From contig NC_091972.1 of NCBI RefSeq assembly GCF_036711975.1, forward strand, positions 27,285,001 through 27,349,000: a stretch of 64,000 nt of DNA, written 5' to 3'. Each line of letters begins with the position of its first letter. Position 1 is the first letter of the stretch. The notes beneath the pieces are model-generated. The model did no database searches and was not told the DNA's origin. It was given only the letters and a program-made list of their open reading frames with translations. Source of the stretch: Onthophagus taurus (Eukaryota; Arthropoda; Insecta; Coleoptera; Scarabaeidae). The translations under genes and the position numbers were made by a program. This document shows, piece by piece, positions 9,917-21,018 of this stretch.

Positions 9917-12603
9917 TCAGACGAGAAGCAGCCTTGGCCGTTTGTGGCGAAGGTGTTCAACGTCGTAATCCGTTAATCCCGCTAGGAGGGGATTGGGGTG
10001 GTTTTCGAGCCGCGTAAACTCGGTACTGGCCTTGTCACGAATGAACTCCTCGATGGTCGCCATCTGGGAATCATTGTGCAGTGTCGCATTACTGACAAAC
10101 CAAGGTGCATCAAATGCCATCCTTAGGACCTTGTTCTGAACAACTTGGAGTTTTTGCACGTGCGAGTGCGCGGCGTAACCCCAGACGGAAGAGGCGTAAG
10201 TCATCGTAGGTCTGATTACCGTTTTGTAGAGTCGAATCTTCCGTAGAGGATCCAACTTACTTCGGCGATTTATCAGAGCGTACAGATTGACCAGAGCTGC
10301 TTTCGCCCGGTTCGCCATCGACTCGATGTGACTTTTCCAAGTTAGTTTAGAGTCCAGAATGACACCCAAATACTTGGCTTCAGAACGCCAGGGGAGCTCG
10401 TCCCCTTGCAGTACCATCGCATCGGGGGGTCTCTTTCTACGCCGAGTAAAAAGTATTGCGGTACTTTTATCAGCGTTGATTTTGACCCGCCACTTTGCGA
10501 AGTAGTCTAGCAGTTCGTCCGATGCTGCCTGCAGTCTACGAGCGGCGACCTCGGGGGACCAAGATCTGCTGTAGATGCACACATCGTCGGCGTACATCGC
10601 TAACTGAGTGCCCTCAGAACGGGGTAGGTCGCTCACAAAGATACAAAAGAGTATCGGTGAAAGCAACGACCCCTGAGGGACGCCTGCAGTTAGGATTCGC
10701 TCTCTCGAACACGTACCTTTCAATTTGATGCGCGCCTTTCTACCGTCAAGGTAGGACGCGATCAATTGAACTAACGCCAGGGGCACGCCCGCTTCTAGCA
10801 TATTGAACAAAAGTCCTTCATGCCATACTTTGTCGAACGCTTTGGCAACGTCGAAAAACACAGCACAAGTGCTTTGATTTCGATTGAAGCCATCGGTTAT
10901 GTGTTCGACAAGTCGCAGTACCTGGTGTACGGTCGAATGTTTGGGTCGGAAACCAAACTGTTCGTCCTGAATGAGGTTAAGATCTTGAACGGATCTTTGT
11001 AGCCTCGTCTGGACAACCCTCTCACATACCTTGCCGAGACAAGAAAGCAAACTGATGGGCCTATAATTTTGCGGGAACGTTGGATTCGCACTGGGTTTCG
11101 GTAACACGACGACGTCCGCGCTTTTCCACTTGGTGGGAAAATGGCGCAGCCGGAGCGTCGCGTTGATGATCCCCGTTAGCGAAACGACCGCTTTTAAAGG
11201 TAGAGCCTTTAAAGCGGCGTTTCCTATTCCGTCCGGTCCCGATGCCTTGTTCGACTTACATCTCGCGATTGCCTCTTTCACTTCGGTTGGGGAAGCGTGC
11301 TCGATGTGCCGATCATCTTCTACAGCCAGTCGCCTGCTCACCACGCGCTCGACTCGATCGATGAAATCTTCATCTTCGTCATCGTCGCATAGCGGGCTGC
11401 ACTGGTTTTCGAAGTTATCGGCATGAGCCTCCGCTTTCTCTTCGAGAGTGAAAGCCATTCCGGTTTCACCGTGAATGGGCGGCATGCGTGACGTGTCCCC
11501 TTCAGCACCTTGACCATCTTCCAACAGGAGTGATCGCCTTCGGTGTTCAGGGCGTCGAGTTTGGCGTCGAAAGACGCGTATCGGAACTCCGCGAGTTCCC
11601 TTCTCACTTCATCGCGCAGACGGTTATAGCGTCTTTTGAGATCGGGATCCCAATTTCGCTGATAAGTCCGTCTGACGCGATCACGCTCCCTCATAAGTTC
11701 CCTGATGCGCGCTGGTAGCGCCCATCGACGGTCCTTTACGGGAATCGTGTTGGTCGCGTATCGAAGAGAATCCTCGATAGCGACCGTGAGTCGTTCAACA
11801 GCCTCATCCAGTTCCTGAGCGTTGTGGATCGGTCGTATTTGTCCCATATTGTGGTGCATGTGGTCGGTAAAAGCCGGCCACGATACAGTGGAACGTTCAA
11901 CCGGGACGCGAACGTCCGGGACGTCTCCTAGCTGCAGCAGCACAGGGAGATGATCGGAACTAAGTTCGTTGAGCGTGGTAACTCTATGAACTAGTCTGAC
12001 ATCTTTCATTACAACCACGTCCAAAACGTCAGATCGTTGCCTTTCGTTCGACGGGTAATACGTGTGGTCGGCGGGGGCATCGGTGACAATGCCCGTCTCG
12101 TCGGTAAAACTCCGCAGTATTTTACCGTTCGCGTTTGCGATCCGACTGTTCCACGATGGGTGCTTGGCGTTTAGGTCGCCGGCGATAACCACGCCTTTGT
12201 CCGTATCCAAGACACCCGTTAGATCGTCTTCCAACAACCGCCGATTCGGCGGATTGTAGGCGGCGACCAAGCGGACGCACCCCGATAGTGTTCGTACCAC
12301 AATCGTAGTAGCTTCGAGATGTTGAAGAGGGGGAGTCAGATCCTCGTAATGATCCAAACTGGTCCTTACGAAGATGGCTGTCCCGCCGCCTCTTGCTCCA
12401 ACTCTATCGTTTCGATAGAAGCGATAATTGGGCAGCCGCGGCCTGTCGCCCGCTCGCAGATGAGTTTCGCAGATGAGTATCGCGTCAAGGTCGTACCTTT
12501 CAACGAACTCGCGAAGCTCATTCTGTTTACAGACAAGGCCGTTGGCATTCCAATAAGCCAACTCAAGCGAATGAGGTACTCTCGGTCTTCGATGAGTCAT
12601 CAT
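9917..12603 (-). pseudogene. Jockey copy 1 ORF2 (endonuclease-reverse transcriptase), one frameshift
   Basis: Start taken at the ATG at 12603, which overlaps the ORF1 stop as ATGA. The first part holds an AP-like endonuclease: YWNANG, an ETHLRAG block, GDLNAKHPSWNS, LSSDHLPVLL. A single-base loss near 11497, compared with copy 2 (KVLKGT.. versus KVLKGN..), shifts the frame. The second part (from about 11500 to 9917) holds the RT: DVAKAFDKVWHEGLL, GVPQGSLLSPILF and the YADD catalytic box. The C-terminus ends KRPRLLLV. No RNase H domain is present. Apart from the frameshift the protein is well preserved, so decay is recent. Confidence 0.9.
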
Positions 12604-14615
12604 AAGAGTTTCATCATCTCGGACATGATTTGGAGGCACAACTTAACTCGTGCGTCCCTATCGGATTTGTCGATCCGGATGACCTCGCTCATCATCGCCA
12701 GTATGTTGACGAGGGGGTCGGTTGGGGGTTCAACCGCCGCCTGTTCCGCAACATTGACCGGTGATGGTGTTTCAGCCACCGCGATCGACCCGCTTTTACG
12801 AAGCCTCCTATTGCGACGCCTCCTCTGCGACCTCGACAGCTTCGGAGGGTCGTCGGTCGCCTTTTGCTTCGGCTCGTTGAGCTTAGCTTTGGGCGCCGCG
12901 ACCTCTTTCCGAACTACCTTGGTAGCTGGAGCGTTCGCTTTGGGGGCGACGTTAGCGTTGCCTTTGGGCTTTTTCGTCTGACTACTAACCGCTTTCACGG
13001 GTTTCGCCGCGACTACTGGAGCCTTTTTATCCCCCTTTTGCGCCTGAGTAGGTGCTTTCGGGAGAACGGTCGCTTTGACCTTTGGGGCTGCCGCCGGCGC
13101 CCTCGTTTCCGCCGCCTTCGGGTGTTTTGGGCACCCTTTGTAGTTGGCGGTATGAGGGCCACCGCAAAGGACGCACTTGGCGGGCGCATCCTTTGCTTTG
13201 GAGCAGGAAGCCGTCGAGTGATCACCGGCGCACTTAACGCAACGAGGTGCACCATTGCACATTCGTTGGGAGTGGCCGTAACGCTGACAGCGATGACACT
13301 GACCAACTTCCGTCTTCTTTTTAGCGCTCTCGACGGTAATGGTTAATCCCTTTACCGTCTTGAGGTCGAAAATCCTCTTGGCGTCCGCGGTCTTTTTCAA
13401 GACGCACAGAACCAGGGGAATTGGCCTCCGCTCAGAGCCCTGGCGCAACCGCTTCACGGTTTCAGGCCAGAATCCCTGTTTTCTCAGGTCGGCAGCAATG
13501 CTGTCCTCCCCAATACTGGTAGGGACGCCTCTAAAGACAACCTTTAACGGCTTATCATCGGGGAGGGCAAATGTATGGTACTGGTGTTTACCAGCCATCA
13601 ACATTTTCACCAGAGCGCGGTAGGCTTCCACGGTGGGGAGCTCTATCTTGATTCCTTGCGGAACCGCTCTGGCTTTCGAAAAGGCGATCCTAAGTCTCGC
13701 CATCTCCGCCGAAATCGAATCCCAGTTCTCCTTAGCGTGAAGGATTACCGGGGGGATCCGCTTGGAAACTGGTTCCATGCGGGGACGCACCGCCTCCGAA
13801 GATTCTTCCTCCAAGTCGCTGCTCGCCTTCCTTTTCCCTGCGGATTTGGATGGGTCGACTGCTACATCGACGTCCATTTCACCCGTTGGGACGGAAGTCA
13901 GCGCCTCAGCGAAGGACCTCGGTAGTGTGGTGGTCGCCGCCTCCACGAGGGAGGCGTTGCGGCCTGCCGCGCTGGTCGTCGCCTCCACGGGAGAGACCGT
14001 ACGGCCTGACGATTTGGTTGCCGCCTTCAACGAGGAAGGCAGTCGGCCTGACGTTGTGGCTGTCGTCTCCACGGGGGAAGCGGAACTTACCGGGCGGGCT
14101 TTTTTAGTCGCCGCCTTCAACGGGGAAGGCAGACGGCCTGACTTTTTGGCTGCCACCTCCACTAGGGAAGCGGAACTAACCGAACGTGACGTTTTGGTCG
14201 CCGCTTTCAACGAGGAAGGCAGACGGCCTGATTTTTTGGCTGCCGCCTCCGCGAGGGAGGCGGAACTGACCGGACGTGGCAGTTTTGTCGCCGCCTTCAA
14301 CGTGGAAGGCGGGCGGCATGACGTTTTGGCTGCCGCCTCCGCGAGGGAGGCGGAACTGACCAAGCGTGAAGATTTGGTCGCCGCCTTCAACGGGGAAGGC
14401 GGACGACTTGACGATTCGGTTGCCACCTCCATGGGGGAGGCGGAACTTACCGAGCGTGGAGGTTTCGTCGCCGCCTCCAGCGGGGAAGGCGGACGGCTGG
14501 AAAGAACAGGAACCAACTTCCCGTTCTTGTCAACGATGTGTGTGTCGACCAAGCTTGCTAGCAAGCTAAAGTCTTCACACGATACGGATGTGCCTTTTCC
14601 AAATTTAAAAGGCAT
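12600..14615 (-). CDS. Jockey copy 1 ORF1 (gag-like RNA-binding protein)
   Basis: 671 codons. Residues 41-200 consist of 30-residue tandem units of the type RPPSPLKAATK..R.VSSAS. This low-complexity N-terminal expansion is encoded by a 90-bp minisatellite. Residues about 357-430 match the PRE_C2HC domain found before the zinc knuckles of Jockey-clade gags (KVVFRGVPTSIGEDSIAADL). Residues about 440-495 hold three zinc knuckles: CHRCQRYGHSQRMC, CVKCAGDHSTASC and CVLCGGPHTANYKGC. A Lys/Pro/Ala-rich tail follows. The protein should coat the element RNA and aid its nuclear entry. It overlaps ORF2 by the ATGA stop/start. The frame appears intact. Confidence 0.92.
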   Translation of the reverse strand: MPFKFGKGTSVSCEDFSLLASLVDTHIVDKNGKLVPVLSSRPPSPLEAATKPPRSVSSASPMEVATESSSRPPSPLKAATKSSRLVSSASLAEAAAKTSCRPPSTLKAATKLPRPVSSASLAEAAAKKSGRLPSSLKAATKTSRSVSSASLVEVAAKKSGRLPSPLKAATKKARPVSSASPVETTATTSGRLPSSLKAATKSSGRTVSPVEATTSAAGRNASLVEAATTTLPRSFAEALTSVPTGEMDVDVAVDPSKSAGKRKASSDLEEESSEAVRPRMEPVSKRIPPVILHAKENWDSISAEMARLRIAFSKARAVPQGIKIELPTVEAYRALVKMLMAGKHQYHTFALPDDKPLKVVFRGVPTSIGEDSIAADLRKQGFWPETVKRLRQGSERRPIPLVLCVLKKTADAKRIFDLKTVKGLTITVESAKKKTEVGQCHRCQRYGHSQRMCNGAPRCVKCAGDHSTASCSKAKDAPAKCVLCGGPHTANYKGCPKHPKAAETRAPAAAPKVKATVLPKAPTQAQKGDKKAPVVAAKPVKAVSSQTKKPKGNANVAPKANAPATKVVRKEVAAPKAKLNEPKQKATDDPPKLSRSQRRRRNRRLRKSGSIAVAETPSPVNVAEQAAVEPPTDPLVNILAMMSEVIRIDKSDRDARVKLCLQIMSEMMKLL
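14016..14495 (-). repeat. 90-bp minisatellite inside gag ORF1 of Jockey copy 1
   Basis: Five full 30-codon units (residues 41-190) plus a partial sixth. Each has the layout (S/C/G)R(P/L)PS.LKAATK followed by R.VSSAS and an EAAAK-type end. In copy 2 the corresponding region has shorter, irregular units with GRTAS and EAATK motifs, so array length and unit differ between copies of the family. Confidence 0.88.
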
Positions 14616-14863
14616 TTCTGCCGATTAAAAATGAGGCAACAACTCACTTTCCCTTGCAGGAACAAACCCTAAAAAGGGCGCTCTTAGTTTCGAAAGAAAC
14701 TTACCTACTCCGGATTACGCTTTGACGAGGTCACCCAAGTAGAATATGAACCTTCCCCCTTCCTTTGCTTTCGCAGCAGGTCGGACGAATTCTTCAACTT
14801 CTCTTCAGGCGATGTTGCACTCCTCAAGGCACTACACGGACTTTCGTTATCGACTGGTGACTC

Positions 14864-14874
14864 CTGAGAGATCG
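14864..14874. repeat. Target-site duplication, 5' side of Jockey copy 1
   Basis: Second CTGAGAGATCG, adjoining the H3 TATA region. Its upstream edge lies 22 nt downstream of the first T of the minus-strand TATAAAG (14896). Confidence 0.88.
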
Positions 14875-15361
<487 letters not shown>

Positions 15362-15426
15362 GAAATTTAAATTATGTACCTATTTTAATTTTGACGACGA
15401 CTGTTCTGTATTCAACACAACCACCC

Positions 15427-15442
15427 GGTTCTTTTCAGAACC
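15427..15442 (+). terminator. Histone 3' stem-loop of H4
   Basis: GGTTCTTTTCAGAACC, identical to the H3 and H2B stem-loops, followed by a purine-rich GAAAGTTAAGGAA. Confidence 0.95.
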
Positions 15443-15535
15443 ACTATATTTATGAAAGTTAAGGAATATTTTCACGTACAATCCGGACAATTACATACAT
15501 ACGTAATATGTATGTACATATATTAGGTTCGTTCC

Positions 15536-15920
15536 AACCACGCTTTAGACTTTTGACGGTCACAAGCCTGCACAGTTAAAAAGTGCTGCTGCCTTGAAAA
15601 GGATGATCCGTGACGTTTTGTCAAGCGTTCCAACCACAGAATATTATGTTATTCTGTGGTTCTAACGGCCGTCGGTCGGACAAGTTCGTGTACCTGGTCT
15701 CGACCAAGAACGGTTCACGTCCTTTGGCGCTTGCGCATATTTCATTTCCAATTGTGCAGCCTGTCTGTTATAGTTTCTGACATTTCTGGTGGTTTTTATG
15801 ACCCTCAGAAACAGTAGTGGCAGTAATTATCATCCCGAAAAAGTACCTGGACGTGATTTATGATAGGCTCTCCTAGCGAACTATGTAGGTCCGGGGACGC
15901 ACTTCTTTTTTTATTTTATT
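15536..15920. other. Non-coding segment with a strong hairpin, possible small transposon remnant
   Basis: It is less AT-rich than its surroundings. It contains GTTCCAACCAC twice (near 15538 and 15628) and a perfect 11-bp hairpin, AACCACAGAAT / ATTCTGTGGTT, at 15632-15661. No protein or RNA family is recognised. The repeated GTTCCAACCAC could be a transposon terminal motif. Confidence 0.3.
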
Positions 15921-16289
15921 TGAAATTCAACAAAATAATGTAGTAAAGAATATAAATCTACTTATACTTAAATGATTTAAAAAAAAATTAATAATATAAC
16001 AATTATTAACGGGTATTAATAACAGGGTGTTCATTGTTTAGACTTTGAAAATATAAATTTTAAATAAATTGAAAAGAATTTACGCCTTAAAAAGAAGAAA
16101 AAACACTTAAACAGTATTTAGAGTACCATATTATTGTTTACATTCGAATAATACAAAATTTGAGTACCTCTTCCCATGGTACTGGGAAGAGGAAAACTTT
16201 GAAGATGGGGAATTTCCAAAAATGGATAATAGTTTTTAAAATAAAAAAAGATATCGTCATTGTACTGTTTCATGTGAATATTTAGCTGA

Positions 16290-16910
16290 CCAGGCTAAGG
16301 TGTTTTACCGGGAACATTATGGAAAGGATGATTTTCGTGCTAGTAGAGGTTGGATGGCAAAATTTAGAAAAAGATATAGCCTGAGAAATTTTAAAATTAC
16401 TGGCGAGAAGCTTTCTAACAATTTTCAAGCAATTGCACCTTTTAAAAAAAAATTGGCTCTACACATTAGAAAAGAATACTTATGCCCTAATCAAATATAT
16501 AACGCAGACGAGTCAGCTTTATTATATAAGCTTCTTCCAGATAGAACTTTGGTGGGATTCCACGAAAAACAGCACCAGGACGTAAAACTATCAAGGATAG
16601 AGTAACCTTCCTTGTCTGTGCCAACGCAGAAGGAGACCGTAAATTAAAATTGCACGTTATTGGTAAAGCTAAGAAACCACGTGCCTTCAAAAACAAAAAA
16701 ATACCAGTCATCTACAGATCAACTTCAAACGCCTGGATGACTTCGATACTTTTTAAGGAGTGGTTCATGAAATGTTTTGTGTCAGAGGTGAGAAAATATT
16801 CTCAAGAGAATAAGTTAGCTGGAAAAGCGTTGTTATTAATCGATAATGCGCCAAGTCATGCTTTAGAAACCCAGTTAGTTAGTGACGATGGATTAAAACA
16901 CAAAGAATAA
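16290..16910 (+). pseudogene. Tigger/pogo-type transposase remnant
   Basis: 16300-16605 reads FRASRGWMAKFRKRYSLRNF, the end of a CENP-B/Tc5-type helix-turn-helix, then YNADESALLYKLLPDRTLV with the first catalytic Asp of the DDE_1 domain. 16650-16910 continues with VIGKAKKPRAFKNKK, WMTSILFKEWF and ALLLIDNAPSHA, which holds the second catalytic Asp. A frameshift or stop near 16605 separates the blocks, and the N-terminus and the end of the domain are missing. It is a dead pogo-superfamily copy between H4 and H2A. Terminal repeats were not found. Confidence 0.8.
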
Positions 16911-16959
16911 AAGAGAAATCACTCAAATAAGCCGTTAGAAATTAAAAAAAGTACGGAAA

Positions 16960-17480
16960 GGTATAAAACTTACCGAAAAATCAGTTTAACCCACCGGTAA
17001 TATCAATCCTTTTCACAGCAGATATACCGACATAACATTAATTCGATAAAATGTATGAAAGAATTAACAATTTGTTAACGCATATTTTCGGGGTTTTCTT
17101 AGGTTTTCGACGCACAACGACTAAAATGTGGTTGTTTACCATCTACCTGAAAAACTCGGGTTGAAGGGACAGTCGAAAAAAAAAAAACTTTAACATTCAG
17201 ATCCACACGAGCAAGCAGGTAGATGGTAAATAAAGATGTTTTAGTTATTGTAACCAAAAGAACAAGGGTATTTCACACGAAAATATGCGTTATAGTATCA
17301 ACAAGTTTCATTTTTACTTATTGGTCTTATTGGTGTTGTGTGCGTGGATGTGGCAAAAACAGTTAATAGGACCAGCGCTAACCGTGGTGCTGTGAAAATA
17401 CATCGTTATCGTTGTTGATGACGTCACATGGACACTTTAAAAATCGAAAGTTATTTTTCGGTAAGTTTATCACTTTTCGT
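16960..17480. repeat. Small foldback element related to the 26.9-31.8 kb element
   Basis: Inner inverted segments ACCATCTACCTG / CAGGTAGATGGT and AACGCATATTTTCG / CGAAAATATGCGTT surround a centre near 17185. The outer ends CTTACCGAAAAATCA and TTTTTCGGTAAGT match the subterminal motif of the large foldback copies (near 27020 and 31640). Probably a non-autonomous, diverged member of that family. Confidence 0.5.
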
Positions 17481-17685
17481 TGATTTTTTAGCGACACGAT
17501 GATTCTTATAAAATTCAACAAAAAATGTGATTCGTATTAATATCTTGATATTACAGGTCATGTTTAAAATATACATACATGCATACGTATACGTATGCTA
17601 CTTGAAAGAATATGTATAAAAAAGAAAATGATACATTTACACAACCGCAGACATCGATAGTTCATTATTCGACTATATTTTTTGT

Positions 17686-17701
17686 GGCCCTGAGAAGGGC
17701 C
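17686..17701 (-). terminator. Histone 3' stem-loop of H2A
   Basis: Minus strand reads GGCCCTTCTCAGGGCC, identical to the H1 stem-loop and different from the H3/H4/H2B type. It lies 36 nt after the H2A stop. Confidence 0.95.
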
Positions 17702-17737
17702 GTTTTGTTAACATGGTGTGACCAAGTTGTAATTAAA

Positions 17738-18115
<378 letters not shown>

Positions 18116-18164
18116 TTAGTTGACTTGGTAGCGTGCCGAAAACTTCAACAAAACGTATCAATTC

Positions 18165-18174
18165 AGAGCGAAAT
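18165..18174. repeat. Target-site duplication, 3' side of Jockey copy 2
   Basis: AGAGCGAAAT, repeated exactly at 23236-23245. It belongs to the original H2A leader and start-site region. Confidence 0.85.
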
Positions 18175-18330
18175 GGTGAACGGTGAACTTGACGGGCCTC
18201 TTGAGGTTCCTGGAATCTTCCTTAACCCTCTTCATCGGATCTAAAACAGACGGAAAATATATTAGTTAATATTCGCTAAATTAGCGATATCGGAAGTGGA
18301 TTTGGAAAGGACAGTCGGGTTCCCGGATCG

Positions 18331-21018
18331 TCAGACGAGAAGCAGCCTTGGCCGTTTATGGCGAAGATGTTCAACGTCGTAATCCGTTAATCCCGCTAGG
18401 AGGGGATTTGGGTGGTCTTCGAGCCGCGTAAACTCGGTACTGGCTTTGTTCCGAATGAATTCCTCGATGGTCACCATCTGGGAATCATTGTGCAGTGTCG
18501 CATTACTGACAAACCAAGGAGCATCGAATGCCATCCTTAGGACCTTGTTCTGAACCACTTGGAGTTTTTGCACGTGCGAGTGCGCGGCGTAACCCCAGAC
18601 TGAAGAAGCGTATGTCATCGCAGGTCTGATAACCGCTTTGTAGAGTCGAATCTTCCGGAGAGGATCCAACTTACTTCGGCGATTTATCAGAGCGTACAGA
18701 TTGACCAGAGCTACCTTCGCCCGGTTCGCCATGGCCTCGATGTGACTTTTCCAAGTTAGTTTAGAGTCCAGAATGACACCCAAATACCTGGTTTCGGAAT
18801 GCCAGGGAAGCTCGTTCCCTCGCAGTACCAACGCATCGGGGGGTCTCTGTCTACGCCGAGTAAAGAGTACTGCGGTACTTTTATCAGCGTTGATTTTGAC
18901 CCGCCACTTTGCGAAGTAGTCTTGCAGCTGATCCGATGCTGTCTGCAGTCTACGAGCGGCGATCTCGGGGGACCAAGATCTGCTGTAGATGCACACATCG
19001 TCGGCGTACATCGCTAACTGAGTGCCCTCGCACCGGGGTAGGTCGCTAACAAAGATACAAAAGAGTATCGGTGAAAGCAACGACCCCTGAGGGACGCCAG
19101 CAGTTAGGATTCGCTCTGTCGAACGCGTACCGTTCAATTTGATGCGCGCCTTCCTACCGCCAAGATAGGACGCGATCAATTGAACCAACGCCAGGGGCAC
19201 GCCCGCTTCTAGCATTTTGAACAAAAGTCCTTCATGCCATACTTTGTCGAACGCCTTGGCAACATCGAAAAGCGCCGCACAAGTGCTTTGCTTTCGATTG
19301 AAGCCTTCGGTTATGTATTCGACAAGTCGCAGTACCTGGTGTACGGTCGAATGTTTGGGTCGGAAACCAAACTGTTCGTCTTGAATGAGCTTAAGATCTT
19401 GAACTGATCTTTGTAGCCTCGTCTGGACGATCCTCTCGCATACCTTGCCGAGACAAGAAAGCAAACTGATGGGCCTGTAGCTTTGCGGGAACGTTAGGTT
19501 CGCCCCGGGTTTCGGTAACACGACGACGTCCGCGCATTTCCACTTGGTAGGGAAATGCCGCAGCCGGAACGCCGCATTGATGATTCCCGTCAGCGAAACG
19601 ACCGCTTTTAAAGGCATGGCCTTTAAAGCAGCGTTTCCTATCCCGTCCGGTCCCGATGCCTTCTTCGACTTACATCTCGCGATTGCCTCTTTCACCTCGG
19701 TCGGAGAAGCGTGCTCGATATGCCGACGATCTTCTACGGCCAGCCGCCTACTCACTACGCGTTCGACTCGATCGATGAAATCTTCATCTTCGTCATCGTC
19801 GCATAGCGGGCTGCACTGGTTTTCGAAGTTATCGGCATGAGCCTCTGCTTTCTCTTCGAGAGTGAAAGCCATTCCGGTTTCACCGTGAATGGGCGGCATG
19901 CGCGTCGTGTTCCCCTTCAGCACCTTGACCATCTTCCAACAGGAGTGATCGTCTTCGGTGTTCAGGGCGTCGAGTTTGGCGTCGAAAGACGCGTATCGGA
20001 ACTCCGCGAGCTCCCTTCTCACATCACCGCGCAGACGGTTATAGCTACGCTTGAGATCGGGATCCCAATTGCGCTGATAAGTCCGCCTGACGCGATCACG
20101 CTCCCGCATAAGTTCCCTGATGTGCGCCGGAAGCACCCATCGATGGTCCTTTACGGGAATCGTGTTGGTCGCGTATCGAAGAGAATCCTCGATTGCGACC
20201 GTGAGTCGTTCAACAGCCTCATCCAGTTCCTGAGCGTTGTGGATCGGTCGTATTTGTCCCATATTGTGGTGCAAGTGGTCGCTAAAAGCCGGCCACGATA
20301 CAGTGGAACGTTCAACCGGGACGCGAACGTCCGGGACGTCTCCAAGCTGCAGCAGCACAGGGAGATGATCGGAACTAAGTTCGTTGAGCGTGGTAACTCT
20401 ATGAACTAGTCGGACATCTTTAATTACAACCACGTCCAAAACGTCAGATCGTTGCCCTTCGTTCGACGGGTAATACGTGTGGTCGGCGGGGGCATCGGTG
20501 ACAATGCCCGTCTCGTCGGTAAAACTCCGCAGTATTTTACCGTTCGCGTTTGCGATCCGACTGTTCCACGATGGGTGCTTAGCGTTTAGGTCGCCGGCGA
20601 TAACCACGCCTTTGTCCGTATCCAAGACACCCGTTAGATCGTCTTCCAACAACCGCCGATTCGGCGGATTGCAGGCGGCGATCAAGCGGACGCACCCCGA
20701 TAGTGTTCGTACCACAATCGTAGTAGCTTCGAGATGTTGAAGAGGGGGAGTCAGATCTTCGTAATGATCCAAACTGGTTCTTATAAAGATGGCTGTCCCG
20801 CCGCCTCTTGCTCCAACTCTATCGTTTCGATAGAAGCGATAATTGGGCAGCCGTGGCCTGTCGCCCGCTCGCAGATGGGTTTCGCAAATGAGTATCGCGT
20901 CAAGGTCGTACCTTTCGGCGAACTCGCGAAGTTCATTCTGTTTACAGACAAGGCCGTTGGCGTTCCAATAAGCCAACTCAAGCGAATGCGGTACTCTCGG
21001 TCTCCGATGAGTCATCAT
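18331..21018 (-). CDS. Jockey copy 2 ORF2 (endonuclease-reverse transcriptase), intact
   Basis: 895 codons from the ATG at 21018, which overlaps the ORF1 stop as ATGA; an upstream in-frame ATG inside ORF1 is less likely. Residues about 13-230 form an exonuclease/endonuclease/phosphatase-fold nuclease with YWNANG, CETHLRAG, GDLNAKHPSWNS and SSDHLPVLL catalytic blocks. Residues about 455-720 form the reverse transcriptase: YRPISLLSCLGKVCER, DVAKAFDKVWHEGLL (first Asp near 585), GVPQGSLLSPILF and YADD near 671-674. There is no RNase H domain, as usual in the Jockey clade. The nuclease should nick the target and the RT copy the element RNA from the nick. Confidence 0.95.
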   Translation of the reverse strand: MMTHRRPRVPHSLELAYWNANGLVCKQNELREFAERYDLDAILICETHLRAGDRPRLPNYRFYRNDRVGARGGGTAIFIRTSLDHYEDLTPPLQHLEATTIVVRTLSGCVRLIAACNPPNRRLLEDDLTGVLDTDKGVVIAGDLNAKHPSWNSRIANANGKILRSFTDETGIVTDAPADHTYYPSNEGQRSDVLDVVVIKDVRLVHRVTTLNELSSDHLPVLLQLGDVPDVRVPVERSTVSWPAFSDHLHHNMGQIRPIHNAQELDEAVERLTVAIEDSLRYATNTIPVKDHRWVLPAHIRELMRERDRVRRTYQRNWDPDLKRSYNRLRGDVRRELAEFRYASFDAKLDALNTEDDHSCWKMVKVLKGNTTRMPPIHGETGMAFTLEEKAEAHADNFENQCSPLCDDDEDEDFIDRVERVVSRRLAVEDRRHIEHASPTEVKEAIARCKSKKASGPDGIGNAALKAMPLKAVVSLTGIINAAFRLRHFPTKWKCADVVVLPKPGANLTFPQSYRPISLLSCLGKVCERIVQTRLQRSVQDLKLIQDEQFGFRPKHSTVHQVLRLVEYITEGFNRKQSTCAALFDVAKAFDKVWHEGLLFKMLEAGVPLALVQLIASYLGGRKARIKLNGTRSTERILTAGVPQGSLLSPILFCIFVSDLPRCEGTQLAMYADDVCIYSRSWSPEIAARRLQTASDQLQDYFAKWRVKINADKSTAVLFTRRRQRPPDALVLRGNELPWHSETRYLGVILDSKLTWKSHIEAMANRAKVALVNLYALINRRSKLDPLRKIRLYKAVIRPAMTYASSVWGYAAHSHVQKLQVVQNKVLRMAFDAPWFVSNATLHNDSQMVTIEEFIRNKASTEFTRLEDHPNPLLAGLTDYDVEHLRHKRPRLLLV

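Larger units (their letters stand above)
9757..14863 (-). mobile_element. Jockey-clade non-LTR retrotransposon copy 1, inserted at the H3 start site
   Basis: A 5107-bp element on the minus strand: 5' UTR of about 250 nt, ORF1 (gag), ORF2 (endonuclease-RT), 3' UTR of about 160 nt, and a 3' end of GTTCACCGTTCAC without poly(A). It is flanked by the 11-bp duplication CTGAGAGATCG. The upstream duplication begins 22 nt after the first T of the H3 TATA box, so the element entered at the expected H3 transcription start, in the H3 sense direction. The sequence is visibly richer in G+C than the flanking AT-rich spacer. One frameshift in ORF2 makes this copy defective. It separates the H3-H4 promoter core from the H3 leader but leaves the H4 side intact. 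Confidence 0.93.

Noticed and set aside
13762-14628. Plus-strand open frames across the Jockey gag regions (also 21045-23073 and 50442-51014)
   Set aside because: They are antisense shadows of G+C-rich, repeat-containing ORF1; residue patterns simply mirror the gag repeat.
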